Shown: in pieces, positions 48,273-58,784 of the stretch
Position numbering within the stretch: position 1 is the stretch's first letter
Layout of the letters: the number at the start of each line of letters is the position of its first letter
Source of the DNA: Mantis religiosa
Lineage: Eukaryota; Arthropoda; Insecta; Mantodea; Mantidae
Reading direction: 5' to 3'
Assembly (NCBI GenBank): GCA_030765055.1
Contig: CM060953.1
Location: 188,837,782 to 188,901,781 of the forward strand
Length of the DNA: 64,000 nt
The notes under the pieces: generated by a model
What the model was told of the DNA's origin: nothing
Databases searched by the model: none
Seen by the model: only the letters and a program-made list of their open reading frames with translations
Position numbers and translations under genes: made by a program

Positions 48273-48505
48273 GCCCGCCTCGGTAGCGTGGTGGTAGCGT
48301 GTCTGCCTCACGTTCCAGAGGTCCCGAGTTCGAATCTCGGTCAGGGTGAGTTACCTAGAAAAGGGTTTTTCCGGGGTTGTCCCTTATCCTTCAAGATGAA
48401 TGTTGGGTAACTCTAAGCTCTATGAACCCCGGGCTCATTTGAGCATCATTTCACCCATTCCATTCATCTTCCGATATGACTTAACGTTGTAGGACTTAAA
48501 ATTCA
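48273..48505 (+). mobile_element. SINE family A, best-preserved full-length copy
   Basis: Head CCCGCCTCGGTAGCGTGGTG with A box, then GTGTCTGCCTCACGTTCC and B box GAGTTCGAATCTCGG; linker TCAGGGTGAGTTACCT; body with CTCTAAGCTCTATGAACCCC, CATTTGAGCATCATTTCACC and CGATATGACTTAACGTTG; ends near AGGACTTAAAATT. One body unit only. Useful as the reference for the two expanded arrays. Confidence 0.9.
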
Positions 48506-48739
48506 AATATATGCAATTTTATTTAACTCCAGAGGCTCTACTTCCATTAGTCCTGGACACGTAGGACCTAGGACCCGGGCCTCCTTCTTCCTTGGAGCGG
48601 TGAAAAACTTCAGGGTTCTCCCCATAGGGCAGTACCTTGAGTCTAAAAAGCCCCCCCCCCCTATCGACTGCAACGTCAAGAGGGGTGGAAGTAAATACGC
48701 CACTTACGCGCGACAACAACGCAGGGAAAGCTACCGAAT

Positions 48740-49620
48740 ACCTCGGTAGGGCCGCCATGTGATCTAGCATATCTTCTACTAGTCCTGCAGGCCAGTACCC
48801 GAGACTTATTAGGCAACCCCGCAGGCAAGACTACCGAATAACCTCGGTACGGCCACCTGATGATCTAGCACACCTTCTACTAGTTCTGCAGACTAGTACC
48901 CGGGAGTTATTAGGCACCCCGCAGGGACGACTACCGTATAACCTCGGTAGGGCTGCCTGGTGATCTAGCACACCTTCTACTAGTTCTGCAGGCTAGTACC
49001 CGGGACTTATTAGGCAACCCCGCAGGGAAGACTACCGAATAACCTCGGTACGGCCACCTGGTGTTCCAGCACACCTTCTATAGTTCTGCAGACTAGTACC
49101 CGGGAGTTATTAGGCAACCCCGCAGGGACGACTACCGTATAACCTCGGTAGGGCCACCCGGTGATCTAGCACACCTTTTACTAGTTCTAGGCTAGTACCT
49201 GGGACTTATTAGGCAACTCCGCAGGGAAGACTACTGAATAACCTCGGTGGAGACACCTGGTGATCTAGCACAACTTCTACTAGTTCTGCAGACTAGTACC
49301 CGGGAGTTATTAGGCAACCCCGCAGGGACGACTACCGTATAACCTCGGTAGGGCCACCCAGTGATCTAGCACACCTTTTACTAGTTCTAGGCTAGTACCT
49401 GGGACTTATTAGGCAACTCCGCAGGGAAGACTACTGAATAACCTCGGTGGAGACACCTGGTGATCTAGCACAACTTCTACTAGTTCTGCACGCTAGTACC
49501 CGGGACTTATTAGGCAACCCCGCACGGAAGACCACCGAATAACCTCGGTAGGGCCGCCTGGTGATCTAGCACACCTTCTACTAACTCTGCAGGCTAGTGC
49601 CCGGGACTTATGAGGCAACC
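48740..49620 (-). repeat. ~100-bp RepX-derived minisatellite, 9 units in alternating pairs
   Basis: GATCTAGCAC or a close variant recurs at 48761, 48862, 48962, 49063, 49163, 49262, 49363, 49462 and 49563. Neighbouring units alternate between GCAGGGAAGACTACCGAATA and GCAGGGACGACTACCGTATA, giving a ~200-bp dimer as the later unit of duplication. Single-unit versions of this segment occur in the other RepX copies. Confidence 0.9.
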
Positions 49621-49769
49621 GTCTACCCACTCCGGGCGGCCGTAGCCTGCCCGGAGGTACCCAATTTTCCGTGGGTGTCGGGAACGCACTGCCCCCTCGA
49701 GACCAAACCAATCCGAACAGCTCCCTGACGGGAGGGGCTCGGCAGTTCGGCCCGAGGTTCCTCTGGTAA

Positions 49770-50020
49770 GGCCGCGCCGTGGCTCAGTGGTTGGACCGCT
49801 TGGCTCTCACCAAGGCGGCCCGGGTTCGATCCCAAGCGACCGCAAAGTGAGATTTGTAGTGGACAACATGGCGCTGTAGTGGGTTTTCTCCGGGATCTCC
49901 GGTTTCCCCCGCCATCTCATTCCACCGGTGCTCTTGTTCATCTCATGTATCATCAGTGCCAGCGCCTGCATTGCCGTATGTAGTAAAAGCGGGCGTTAAA
50001 CACTACACATTTCATTTTAT
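49770..50020 (+). mobile_element. SINE family B, full-length with 12-bp target duplication
   Basis: Flanked by identical TTCCTCTGGTAA at 49758-49769 and 50021-50032. Head GGCCGCGCCGTGGCTCAGTG (A box) and GGGTTCGATCCCAAGC (B box); body GTGGACAACATGGCGCTGTA, TCTCCGGTTTCCCCCGCC, TCATGTATCATCAGTGCC; end AAAAGCGGGCGTTAAACACT then a T/A-rich tail. It interrupts RepX at GGTTCCTCTGG. Confidence 0.93.
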
Positions 50021-50401
50021 TTCCTCTGGTAACGTCAGAGGTACCACGTGTGCTAAGGGTCCGCAGTGCGCGCACCTCGGCAGCTAAAGGGGACGGATCC
50101 CCTCCCCTCCGGGGGAAAAATATGCAATAGCAGCACAACTCAAGAAGGAAATACGACTACTAAACTGGTATTTAACGACATGTAGTGAAAGGGTAATGAG
50201 GAAAGAAAATCGCAGGAGATGAACCATCACAGTATTCATCTATGCAGGAAAGTGCACGAAAATCATCTGATCTTGTTGGCGAATGAGGGGAATTGAACCT
50301 CGTGCTAGATCACTAGATATGTACCAAGTTACTTTAAGTACTTTTATTTCTTTCTTTCTTTTTTGTGTGTAATTTTACGTCCTTCCAGATCAGTATAAAT
50401 A

Positions 50402-51145
50402 GTGGCATATGCTGACGATGTGGCAATTCTCGCAAGGAACATAAGAGCTCTTGAGGATAGTTATGTAATGTTGGAAGAGAAAGTACAGCATCTAGGATTG
50501 GTAGTGAACGTGAGGAAAACAAAATATATGAAGATGGGAGATGATGGGGATGCGAGAAGAAGAGAACCTATAGTTAAATTACATGAGAGAGGATACCAAA
50601 GAATGGAAAAATTTAAATACCTGGGATTTATAGTAACAGTAGATAATAAAACATCATTTGAAATTCAAGAAAGAACAGCAAGTGGTTACAGATGCTTCTA
50701 TGCCTTGCAGAATATGTTTAAATCAAGGAACGTCAGTAGGAATAATAAAATTAAAATATATACAACTATACTTAGACCAGTAGTAATGTATGGTTCAGAA
50801 AGTTGGGTGCTGAAAATCAGAGATGAACAATGGTTATTACGGTGGGAAAGGACGATTTTGAGAAATATATTTGGAGTGATAAAGGACCTGGACGGATGGA
50901 GAATGTGGACTAACTTGGAGTAACAGTGTCTATTTGGACAATCAGAGCCAGAAGTGAAAATTAAACAAGGAAAAATAAGGTGGATTGGCCATGTGGAGAG
51001 AATACCGGAAACCAGTGTAGTTAAGAATATATTCATAGGAAAGCTGGATTGCAGAAGGAAAAGAGGAAGACCCAGGAAAAGATGGGTAGAAGATGACTTG
51101 AGAAAGTTGGGGGTTAAAGGCTGGAGAAGAAAAGTAGAGGACTGA
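50402..51145 (+). pseudogene. RTE-like non-LTR reverse transcriptase, C-terminal part
   Basis: The frame starts MAYADDVAILARNIRALEDS with the YADD catalytic box of the reverse transcriptase palm, then LGLVVNVRKTKYMKMG, MEKFKYLGFIVTVDNKTSFE, NKIKIYTTILRPVVMYGSES, SWVLKIRDEQWLLRWERTIL and RNIFGVIKDLDGWRMWTNLE. A TAA at 50921-50923 follows; the same frame then continues IKQGKIRWIGHVERIPETSV and KRGRPRKRWVEDDLRKLGVK to a TGA at 51143-51145. Only that one in-frame stop breaks 248 codons, so the copy is fairly young. The upstream endonuclease and fingers are missing (5' truncation). RTE assignment comes from the GSExW and GRPRKRW blocks and the microsatellite tail; another LINE clade is possible. 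Confidence 0.8.
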
Positions 51146-51204
51146 GTAGAATGGAAGAGGATGGTTAGGGAGGCCAAGAGCCTACATGGCCTGTAGTGCC
51201 ACCT

Positions 51205-51257
51205 ATCATCATCATCATCATCATCATCAGCATCATCATCATCATCATCATCATCAT

Positions 51258-51295
<38 letters not shown>

Positions 51296-51308
51296 CCATC
51301 ATCATCAA
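51205..51308 (+). repeat. (ATC)n microsatellite tail of the LINE
   Basis: About 34 near-perfect trinucleotides follow GTAGTGCCACCT at the LINE 3' end. Several non-LTR clades, RTE included, terminate in short tandem repeats. The poly-Met frame on the minus strand is an artefact. Confidence 0.92.
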
Positions 51309-51534
51309 TTTTACGTCCTCCAACGTTAAGTCATATAAGACGATGAATAGAAGGGGTGAAATGATGCTCAAATGAACCCAAGGTCCATAAGCTTAGAGTT
51401 ACCCGACATTCGTCTTTCAGGATAAGGGAAAACCCCAGAAAGAACTTATCCAGGTAACTCACCCTGACCGAGATTCGAACTCGGGACCTCTTGAACGTGA
51501 GGCAGACACTCTACCACCACGCTACCGAGGCGGG
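51309..51534 (-). mobile_element. SINE family A, well-preserved copy
   Basis: Reverse orientation: head at the right (CACGCTACCGAGGCGGGA; reverse B box CGAGATTCGAACTCGG), linker AGGTAACTCACCCTGACC, body ending TTTTACGTCCTCCAACGTTA next to the ATC repeat. It probably inserted at or into the microsatellite. Confidence 0.88.
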
Positions 51535-53344
51535 ATAAGTAGTTTTAGGTCGAAGTTATAAACTGTAGTAGGCACTACCAAAACCTGGAATTATCCTTTA
51601 TCTCGACCACCAAGCTATTGAACGGCAGACTTATAAAACTTCACAGAATTACACCACGAGAAATCCCAGTGTGTGAAACTATTGGAAAATCGACGTTAAT
51701 ACCGGGGGCGCTGATTGCAATCCATTCTCATGGCCCAGGCTGGCAAAGAGAAAGTGAAAGAGAGAGGAAGGATCGATGAGAAATCCGAACCGATGTTTGT
51801 TTGTGACTTCCTCTTGCTTCCAGGTAAGGAATGATGACATTGCATGGGATAATCTGTTCTGGGAGCTACAAGGGAGACCTTTAACGGCTCGGAGGTTATT
51901 TTTACCCAGACAGGGCTAGTTTTTAACAATATTTAAATATAAATGTACAAAAAAATTAAGATGGCAAGAAATTGAAATTTGGTATGATTATAGTATAAGG
52001 ATGTGTTCATTTAACGACTGTATAATATTTACATTAAGTTCACTCAGTTCCTTGCGAAAGGGGCATAAGGCACGCTATGTATCCTGAAAAAAGTATTACA
52101 CCCTATACTTCAGGTCTAGCTTCCGTGTAGGAATTTAAAGTTATAGGCACCAATCTTTTTCCTAAATAACATAAGACACACTTTTATAATCTTAACTAAA
52201 TTGAAAGCATACATAGTTTATACTATGCACATGAAAAATTATTTATTTGTTTAAAAAAACATAATATTTTTAAGGACTGAAATTTGTTTTGCCTCCATTT
52301 TATAAACCATATGAATATATAAGTTAGATTAATTTTTGTTCAGGGAACATTAACATATAAGCACTAAAAATGTTGTATCAATATCTTCTATAGTTTTTGA
52401 GAAACATGCTCCTAAAGTATGAAAAGCCAAATTTTGGGGAAATCACGATCAAAGATTAAATTATACATAATCTCAGAACATGCCTGCTCTATATTCCTGC
52501 TCAGTTAGGTTTTCCTCATATTTGCGTTTCCTTTTCTTACTTCTAGCTCTACCTTCAAGCAACGGAACTGTTCTTTTTGCCTCAGGGTCGACACACATAT
52601 TTTTTTAGAGATGCTGCCCTCATACTTTAACCAACCTTTATACCCATTTCTGTCATTACTTTATGCCTACCACTGCAGCCATCATTATAACAAATATAAT
52701 TATAACAGAATTATAACAAATCTTTTTTGTCCAACATGCACAGCTTTGGAATTTTTTCCCATATTATGTGATGAAAACTTTCATTTGGGTTTTGGGTGCA
52801 AAAACACGGCTAAAGAAACCGGAAGTTGACCATAGAGAAATAAACGAGTGAAGCAGCAGGAAGCAGAATGACCAATACGTAAATCAAAATTTACCACATG
52901 TTTCTAAGTAGGTTAGTTCAGAAATTTCAAACTTTGGAAGTATGCTGAGTGAAATGTGCATGCAGAAGATCAGAAGGTGGGCGTGTCATTGTGCCGCCAT
53001 CTTTAAATTTATGAATTATATAATTTTTAACAATAAAAACAAAAAGTCGATTTTTTGAAGCCCATCGACCGCTCATTGCCCTTATAATAAAAGACGAGAA
53101 ATGTTCAGCTTAGAAGTTCATTCTTTTCTCCACAATACAAACCTACAATTAACTTTCCTCTTACACAAATACAACACTTAGACACGTCACTAGAATGTTT
53201 CTGTAAGTTTGTACCACGTACCCTTTGTACTGCTAAAATATTTCTGATATACACATGGTTCTACACACAACTGTGATATTCATACGTGTACTGCTTCGAA
53301 AGCTGGTCGAACACACACTCAGCTACAGGCACCACTCTCTCCCG
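51535..53344. other. No recognisable gene
   Basis: AT-rich with short motif-free frames (51696-51929 minus, 52611-52829 plus). Confidence 0.5.
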
Positions 53345-53740
53345 TAGGGAAGGGTACTCGTTACTAGAGGAACCTCGGACCGAACATTCGAGCCCCTCCC
53401 TGATAGGGAGTTGTTCGGATTGGGTTGGACTCGAGGGGGCAGTGGTTCCCGATACTCGTAGGAGATCGGATACGCCTCCGGACAGGATTGAGGGAAGCCA
53501 AGTACTACCCAGCATAGCTAGAAGGTGTGCTAGATTACCAGGTGGCCCCACCGAGGTCATATCGGTAGCCTTCCCATTTTGGAGTTGCTGCGCGTAAGTG
53601 GCGTATAAACTTCCATCCCGTCTTGACTCCACAGGACCAGATAGGGGGGAGGCTTGTTAGTCTCTAAGTCTTGCTCTATGGAAAGCCCCATGGAGGTGGC
53701 GGGCGCCCTTTTGGGACAGCTCGATAACTCCCTGGTCGAA

Positions 53741-54180
53741 ACCCGCCTCGGTAGCGGAGATCGTAGCATGTCTGCCTCACGTTCAAGAGGTACCGGGTTC
53801 GAATCTCGGTCAGGGTGAGTTACCTGGATAAGATTTTTTCCGGAGTTTTCCCCTATCCTTACAGGCGAATGTCGAGTAACTCGACTTAATGTTGGAGGAC
53901 GTAAAATATCAATAAATAAATAAATGAAGGAAGGAAGGAAGGAGGGAAGGAAGGAGGGAAGGAAGGAAGGAGGGAAGGAAGGAAGGAAGGAGGGAAGGAA
54001 GGAGGGAAGGAAGGAGGGAGGGTAGGAAGGAAAGAAGGAAGGAAGGGAGGGAGGAAGGGAGGGAGGGAGGGAGGGAGGGAGGAAGGGAGGAAGGGAGGGA
54101 GGAAGGGAGCAAGGGAGCAAGGGAGGGAGGAAGGGAGGAAGGGAGGAAGGGAGGGAGGGAGGGAGGAAGGATAAAAAGAA
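53741..54180 (+). mobile_element. SINE family A insertion with a 250-bp purine tail
   Basis: Flanked by 14-bp duplications differing at one base (ACTCCCTGGTCGAA at 53727-53740, ACTCCTTGGTCGAA at 54181-54194). Head CCCGCCTCGGTAGCGGAG with B box GGGTTCGAATCTCGG, shortened body, then AATAAATAAATAAATGAAGG passing into the GGAA tract. Confidence 0.9.
53924..54173 (+). repeat. (GGAA/GGGA)n purine tract
   Basis: About 250 bp of pure purine on the plus strand, within the SINE's target duplications, so it grew from the SINE's A-rich tail after insertion or was copied with it. Long Pro/Ser/Leu frames on the minus strand are artefacts. Confidence 0.95.
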
Positions 54181-54609
54181 ACTCCTTGGTCGAAGGAGGC
54201 CCGGGTGCTTGGTCCTACGGGTCCAGGACTAATGGGAGATGGGAGAAGAATCTCTGACATTAACTTAATCTCAACTCAGCTATAAGCATCACACTGCTTA
54301 CATTAGCGCTTACTACCTCAATCTCATTGACTGATTTTAACTTTTAATGTCAACCTTGCTCGGCTGCTATACACCTCCAGGGTTCAAAATATCTTTCTGG
54401 AGTTGGATCCTTCTTGATACATTGTGTTGAAAGCTCTTTTGCCTAGTAGCAACACAGTTGCACCCCGGCCTCAAGAACATTTGCTCTTTACTGACCTCTA
54501 AATCTTTCTACTCACACAACACCAACGAATAAGCAACGCCATCATTATCCTACTGCCGCTTTTTCGTGACAGCGGCTGAGTTGCACGACTCGACTCTTTC
54601 CCTCCAAAA

Positions 54610-54612
54610 GAC

Positions 54613-54704
<92 letters not shown>
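54610..54704. repeat. (GA)n microsatellite
   Basis: About 45 perfect GA dinucleotides preceded by GACAGACAGA. A minus-strand Leu-Ser frame here is an artefact. Confidence 0.97.
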
Positions 54705-54705
<1 letters not shown>

Positions 54706-54895
54706 AATGGTGAATTAATCTGCCATTAGGCTATGCGAGGGTGGATGTAACACTATTGTATTAAAATACATCTAACATAAGAAATATAGTTATCACTGGA
54801 TGCCTCTAATGAATCAACGTAAGCAGAATATGATGTTACACTCACATGCTTTTTCTGCCGCTTCTCAAACAATTATTCCCACAACAGTTATTGTA

Positions 54896-55788
54896 CGAGG
54901 GCTGTTCAATAAAGAATGATCATAATCTTTTAACGGTCTTAATTTTTCACAATAAACTTCAATCTCGTTATATTCTTTTAGCTTAATGTGAAACAAACAC
55001 GCTGTAGTAGTTTCATTGTTGGTACTCCTGGTTTCCGCCTGTGAGAACTAGGCAAGTTCAGATATGTTCAGTATCGCCTACCGCTGCAATGGATATAACA
55101 CGCGAGGAACAATATGCGGCTTTGAAATTCTGTTTTCGTCTCAACAAATCTTCAGTTGAGGCCTATACAATGTTACAGGAGACCTATGGAGAGTCTGTTC
55201 TTCCCTACAGCACAGCTCGAAGGTGGTTTAAAATGTTTAAAGAGGGGAGACAATCAATTTCAAAGGAAGGTGAACCCGGTGCTCCAGTTACTGCTCTTAT
55301 GGAAGAAAACATCAACACGGCTGCTGCCATTGTGAGAGATGATCGACGAATTAAGTTAAGATAATACTGAACATTTCATTGGTTGCCACATTTCCGTGAA
55401 GTAGGCTGGATGCTGCACCACGATAATGCGCGGCCGCATATTGCCAATGTTGTTGCTGAATATCTTGCAAAAATCAACGTGAAGTGCATCCCTTAACCTC
55501 CCTATAGTCCGGATTGAGCCCCATGTGTCTTTTTTTATTCCCTAACTTGAAGAAACGCCTTCGTGGGAGGCATTATCCATCATCAGAAGCAGTGGTGAAG
55601 GCTGCGGAGGCGATTTTGAAAGATCTCTCCAAAATGGTTTCCAGCATGTCTTTGAAGACTGGCAAAAACCCTGGGAAAACTGCATCGCATTCAGGGCAGA
55701 CTATTTTGAGAAGTACCATGAAAATTGTGAGGATGAGTAAAGGTACGTTGTCAAAAAAAGGTGATCATTTTTTATTCAACAGCCCTCG
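54896..55788 (+). mobile_element. Internally deleted mariner, 893 bp, with terminal repeats and TA duplication
   Basis: Left repeat CGAGGGCTGTTCAATAAAGA then ATGATCA; right repeat, read inward, CGAGGGCTGTTGAATAAAAA then ATGATCA. TA flanks both ends (54894-54895 and 55789-55790). The 400-bp shortfall against ~1.3 kb is an internal deletion of the transposase gene. Confidence 0.92.
55089..55740 (+). pseudogene. Deleted mariner transposase
   Basis: The start is taken at the ATG 55089 (MDITREEQYAALKFCFRLNK) because homology begins there, although the frame is open from 55041. Helix-turn-helix: SSVEAYTMLQETYGESVLPY, STARRWFKMFKEGRQSISKE. After RDDRRIKLR the frame stops; the second helix-turn-helix and the first catalytic Asp are deleted. 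Past the junction GWMLHHDNARPHIANVVAEY holds the second Asp, then stops occur in the YSPD region (third Asp lost), then FPNLKKRLRGRHYPSSEAVV and, in another frame, the C-terminus YFEKYHENCEDE ending with TAA at 55738-55740. The same family left a 5' fragment at 9421-9538. Confidence 0.88.
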
Positions 55789-55861
55789 TATTTATACTTA
55801 ATTTTAACTGGGATGAATATGTTCTGACTTGGTTAAAAACCGGTTTACTTCTAGCTACCTC

Positions 55862-56205
55862 TACTGGTGCAGTGGTTTCATTCGCGGCTCCCGTGCTAAG
55901 GGTCACGAGTTCGATTCCCGCCTCTGGGGTGACGGTTTTAAGTCAGCCCTATCCACGCCTTCACCTCTCTCTAGCACATGTGAAGTGTCTCCTATGCCCA
56001 ACGTGGTTCGGAGTCCACGGTATAAGCTGTAGGTCCACTCGCCTCAACGTCATCTTCACTATTACCCTATCACTGTAGGTAAGGGACACCGCCCTCTGGG
56101 TGCCTCCACCTGAGAAATGCGCCCAGTCATCACGTGGTGAGGCGAGGTTACCCCGAAAGCCAAGGTTGCCATGTGAGGCGTGTGGGTAACCAACCAACTT
56201 GTACC
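55862..56205 (+). mobile_element. SINE family D (tRNA-derived)
   Basis: A-box-like TGGTGCAGTGGTTTCATTCG and a good B box GAGTTCGATTCCCGCC, followed by GTGACGGTTTTAAGTCAGCC and ~250 bp of GC-balanced body (CCCAACGTGGTTCGGAGTCC, TGAGAAATGCGCCCAGTCAT) up to about GTGTGGGTAACCAACC. It begins 70 bp after the mariner. Only one copy in the window, so the right edge is uncertain. Confidence 0.55.
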
Positions 56206-56338
56206 TACTGAGAAAGTAGGCGAATACCAAGCTTAAGCAATAGTCAGAATATTTAAGAACTAGCTACCATGTGATGTCTTCGAAATTCTGTTGTCATACT
56301 ATAACAAGAAGATACCACCGCCGGCGTCACCACCAAAC

Positions 56339-56541
56339 ATCGTGAAGTTGACGCAATTCCTGTCAGGCCATGGTGATTTTAAGGTATATCTATTTAAAAT
56401 GGGGTTAGCGACCAGTGAAAACTGCTAGTATTGTGGGGTACCCCTGAGCACACAATTTTGAAATGCTACCATTGGAGGGAAATAGGCAAGAAAGTGCTGG
56501 ATGAAAAACAGGAAATGCTAATAAAGCTCAGTAACAAATGA
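56339..56541 (+). pseudogene. LINE reverse-transcriptase C-terminal zinc-knuckle fragment
   Basis: The frame at 56339 reads IVKLTQFLSGHGDFKVYLFK, MGLATSENC, stop, YCG, the typical end of jockey, R1 or I-clade polymerases (LTGHGxFxxYL ... CxxCG). A shift at about 56446 restores EHTILKCYHWREIGKKVLDE, supplying the His and last Cys of the CCHC knuckle, to a TGA at 56539-56541. Decayed by one stop and one frameshift; the rest of the element is absent. Confidence 0.7.
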
Positions 56542-56807
56542 ACATAGTAGCACCGTGAAGTAATACCGAGAGGTATTTCCTTGGTGCTGTGAGGAATATT
56601 GGTGGAGTTTCAGTGGAGGGTTCACACTTGCCAGTGAGACTGGCGTGCTTATATATCCCCCCCACAAAAAAGACATTTGGGGTCAGATGAGGAGCAGTGT
56701 AATCGCCACGAGGTAAGTCCTAATATGACAGTAAACTAGTAGATGAAAGAAAAGATAATAATGGGGCAGTTGGTGGAATGAATGGTGGGGGATTCCACAT
56801 AACTTAG

Positions 56808-56878
56808 ATTCATCTTGACCTTGCTCCGTGGTATTAAATCCGAGTCACCTTGGCGACCACTCTGCCACGGTTCCACCA
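56808..56878 (-). mobile_element. tRNA-like SINE head (family F?)
   Basis: The minus strand reads GGTGGAACCGTGGCAGAGTG, a strong A box (TGGCAGAGTGG), followed by a weak B box (ACTCGGATTTAATACC). No body could be matched to another copy. Confidence 0.35.
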
Positions 56879-58421
56879 TAGCCAGTACATAAGAAAACAA
56901 ATGAACAAGGGTGATCTATTCCAGAAAACTTTAAGGAGCTACAAATTCAAACGAATATCAATGTTTCGGAAGTGGTTAGCTAAAGAAATAAATAAACAGT
57001 CAAACAATATTTGAGTAAGTTCTTACTTTGATGAGGTGTAGAGATTTTGTACAGTAAGATTGGGTGTCTCTTAAAGTGTACGAGCAACGCAAAAGGCAAG
57101 TGTGCAAAGGATTTCAGAAACTATTCTCAGAGGGTTTAATATTTATCTACGTTTCTTGTCGTGAAAATGTCTTAAATATATTGTATTACACAAAATCATC
57201 AAAGAAGATTCTGGGAAAAATATAAAATTTTCGAAAATTCTTGGCAAATATATTTGAGGCGTCAGGACGTTCTTTAAAATTTCTGTGTAACACCCTTGGA
57301 GGTCAGAAAATCTGAAATGAAATTTTCCTCTTCTATTATAATCTTCAGAATAGACACAAACACAATACAGGCTGTTTATAAAACACCTTTTAAGTAATCA
57401 GAATTCCCAAAACATCTGCACTGGTATTCCAATATTTTTTTTTTTTATTTTTATTTTTTTTTTTTTTTTTAGCAGAATGCAATAGTATAAATAGCTCAGC
57501 TACAGGTGCATCGGTTACATTTTATTAAATTGTCTAGAAATACGATGCAAAGCAAAATAATTTTTGTAGATTGTGCAGTATCCTCCGGATGAGATTACAG
57601 CCCGAAACAGAACCTCGCGTTTGCATTCAGTATGCAAATCCGAGGGAAGAAAGAAGGTAGAAACTTTAGAGAAGCGTTAAAAATTAATCAAAAGATCAGC
57701 AATGATGATATCGAAGAGCTCTTTAAAGGTTTTTGCTTCTCAAAAAGAACGTTTAGATAATTGAAGATTAAAGAAAGAACCTTCAGAAAATTAAATTAAA
57801 TGGATAGATAAAAGCAACACAAAACCGAGGTAATAAACATTTGAATATAAGATTGGAAAGGGACAGAAAATTATAATGTTAGAGCTGTTTCTTGCATTTA
57901 GTGCATTTGTCATACCTTTAAGTAGCTTAAGTGGTAGATGAAATTAAGATAAAAGTTTCTTACCCACAATTTATTGTTTAAGTTAGCTACTTGCTGAGGT
58001 GCGCTGGAAACCAGGACTAAACTAGAAATACCCACAGACCCAAAAAATATATGAACCGGCTACACGGTATTTTCTGTCCGCGCCTTCGTCGCTCGTAGCC
58101 GCGTGCCCCTAACGGATGATGCCTTACAACATTTTTAAAACTAGTTATAAAGGCCTTAGTTAACTTAGTTCACGTTGAGAAATTTTGGCAGTTTCCTTGC
58201 GGATATATTTTAATTCTTGCAGGGTGTGTGGGTTTGTCTGAGGCATTTTATGCTTAAAGTTACCCCAATATGAATCGCAGGCGGTTAGGTTACGGGACTG
58301 GGGAGTTGCAAATATCTACTAATTATTCTGTCGTGAAACTCAACTTCAATTGTTCTTATGAAAGTTTGGCTGTATGAACTGTTGCAGAGTCTTTCGAAAA
58401 AAGGCGAATCAAGCTCCCTGT
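56879..58421. other. No recognisable gene
   Basis: AT-rich with a T-rich homopolymer region at about 57434-57471. Nothing else supported. Confidence 0.5.
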
Positions 58422-58641
58422 CGTTCAAGACGTCCCGAATTCGCATCTCGGTCGGGGTGAATTACCTGTATGAGTTTTTCTTGGGTTTTCCCTTATCCTG
58501 AAAGACGAATGTCAGGTAACTCTAAGCTCTAAGGACCTTGGGATCATTTGAGCATCATTTCACCCATTCCATTCGTCGCCCGATATGACTTAACCTTGCA
58601 GGACGTAAATTACAAAAAAAAAAAAAAAAAAAAAAAAAAAA
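58422..58641 (+). mobile_element. SINE family A, 5'-truncated, poly-A tail
   Basis: Starts near the B box (GAATTCGCATCTCGG), with body CTCTAAGCTCTAAGGACCTT, CATTTGAGCATCATTTCACC, CGATATGACTTAACC, then GCAGGACGTAAATTAC and about 28 A residues. The intact poly-A suggests a relatively recent insertion despite the truncation. Confidence 0.88.
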
Positions 58642-58784
58642 CGGAAGGCGAAATTGATTCACGTATGTACGGGAGTAAATCTTTGACTCGAGGAAAGAAT
58701 GGCCCTGGAACTCCTCTGTGTAACTGTTCCCCTCGATCTTAATATGTGGTATATAAAATAATATTAGGTTAGCATATTTATTGT

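Larger units (their letters stand above)
48520..50115 (-). repeat. RepX interspersed repeat with expanded core, interrupted by SINE B
   Basis: Reversed copy of the 16180 element: the left edge (CCATTAGTCCTGGACACGTA) matches its 3' end, and the right edge (GTTCGGCCCGAGGTTCCTCT, then after the SINE CAGAGGTACCACGTGTGCTA and AAGGGGACGGATCC) matches its 5' end. The middle is amplified into a ~100-bp array. A C-rich run lies near 48651. Confidence 0.75.
53345..54240 (+). repeat. RepX copy interrupted by a SINE
   Basis: Landmarks in order: CGTTACTAGAGGAACCTCGG, GAGTTGTTCGGATTGGGTTG, GTGTGCTAGATTACCAGGTG, CCACCGAGGTCATATCGGTA, GAAAGCCCCATGGAGGTGGC, then the SINE insertion, then GGAGGCCCGGGTGCTTGGTC and ACTAATGGGAGA. 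It lacks the first ~70 bp present in the 16180 copy. Confidence 0.8.

Noticed and set aside
48273..48345. tRNA gene with GAGTTCGAATCTCGG B box
   Set aside because: It is the head of a multicopy SINE; the 3' acceptor side does not pair and the family body follows.
50270..50330. tRNA-like B box on the minus strand (GAGGTTCAATTCCCC)
   Set aside because: No matching A box at the right distance and no second copy to define a SINE.
51165..51371. Poly-methionine frame
   Set aside because: Reverse reading of the ATC microsatellite.
53557..54260. 187-codon Pro/Ser/Leu frame
   Set aside because: Mostly the purine tract read in reverse, joined to RepX and SINE sequence.
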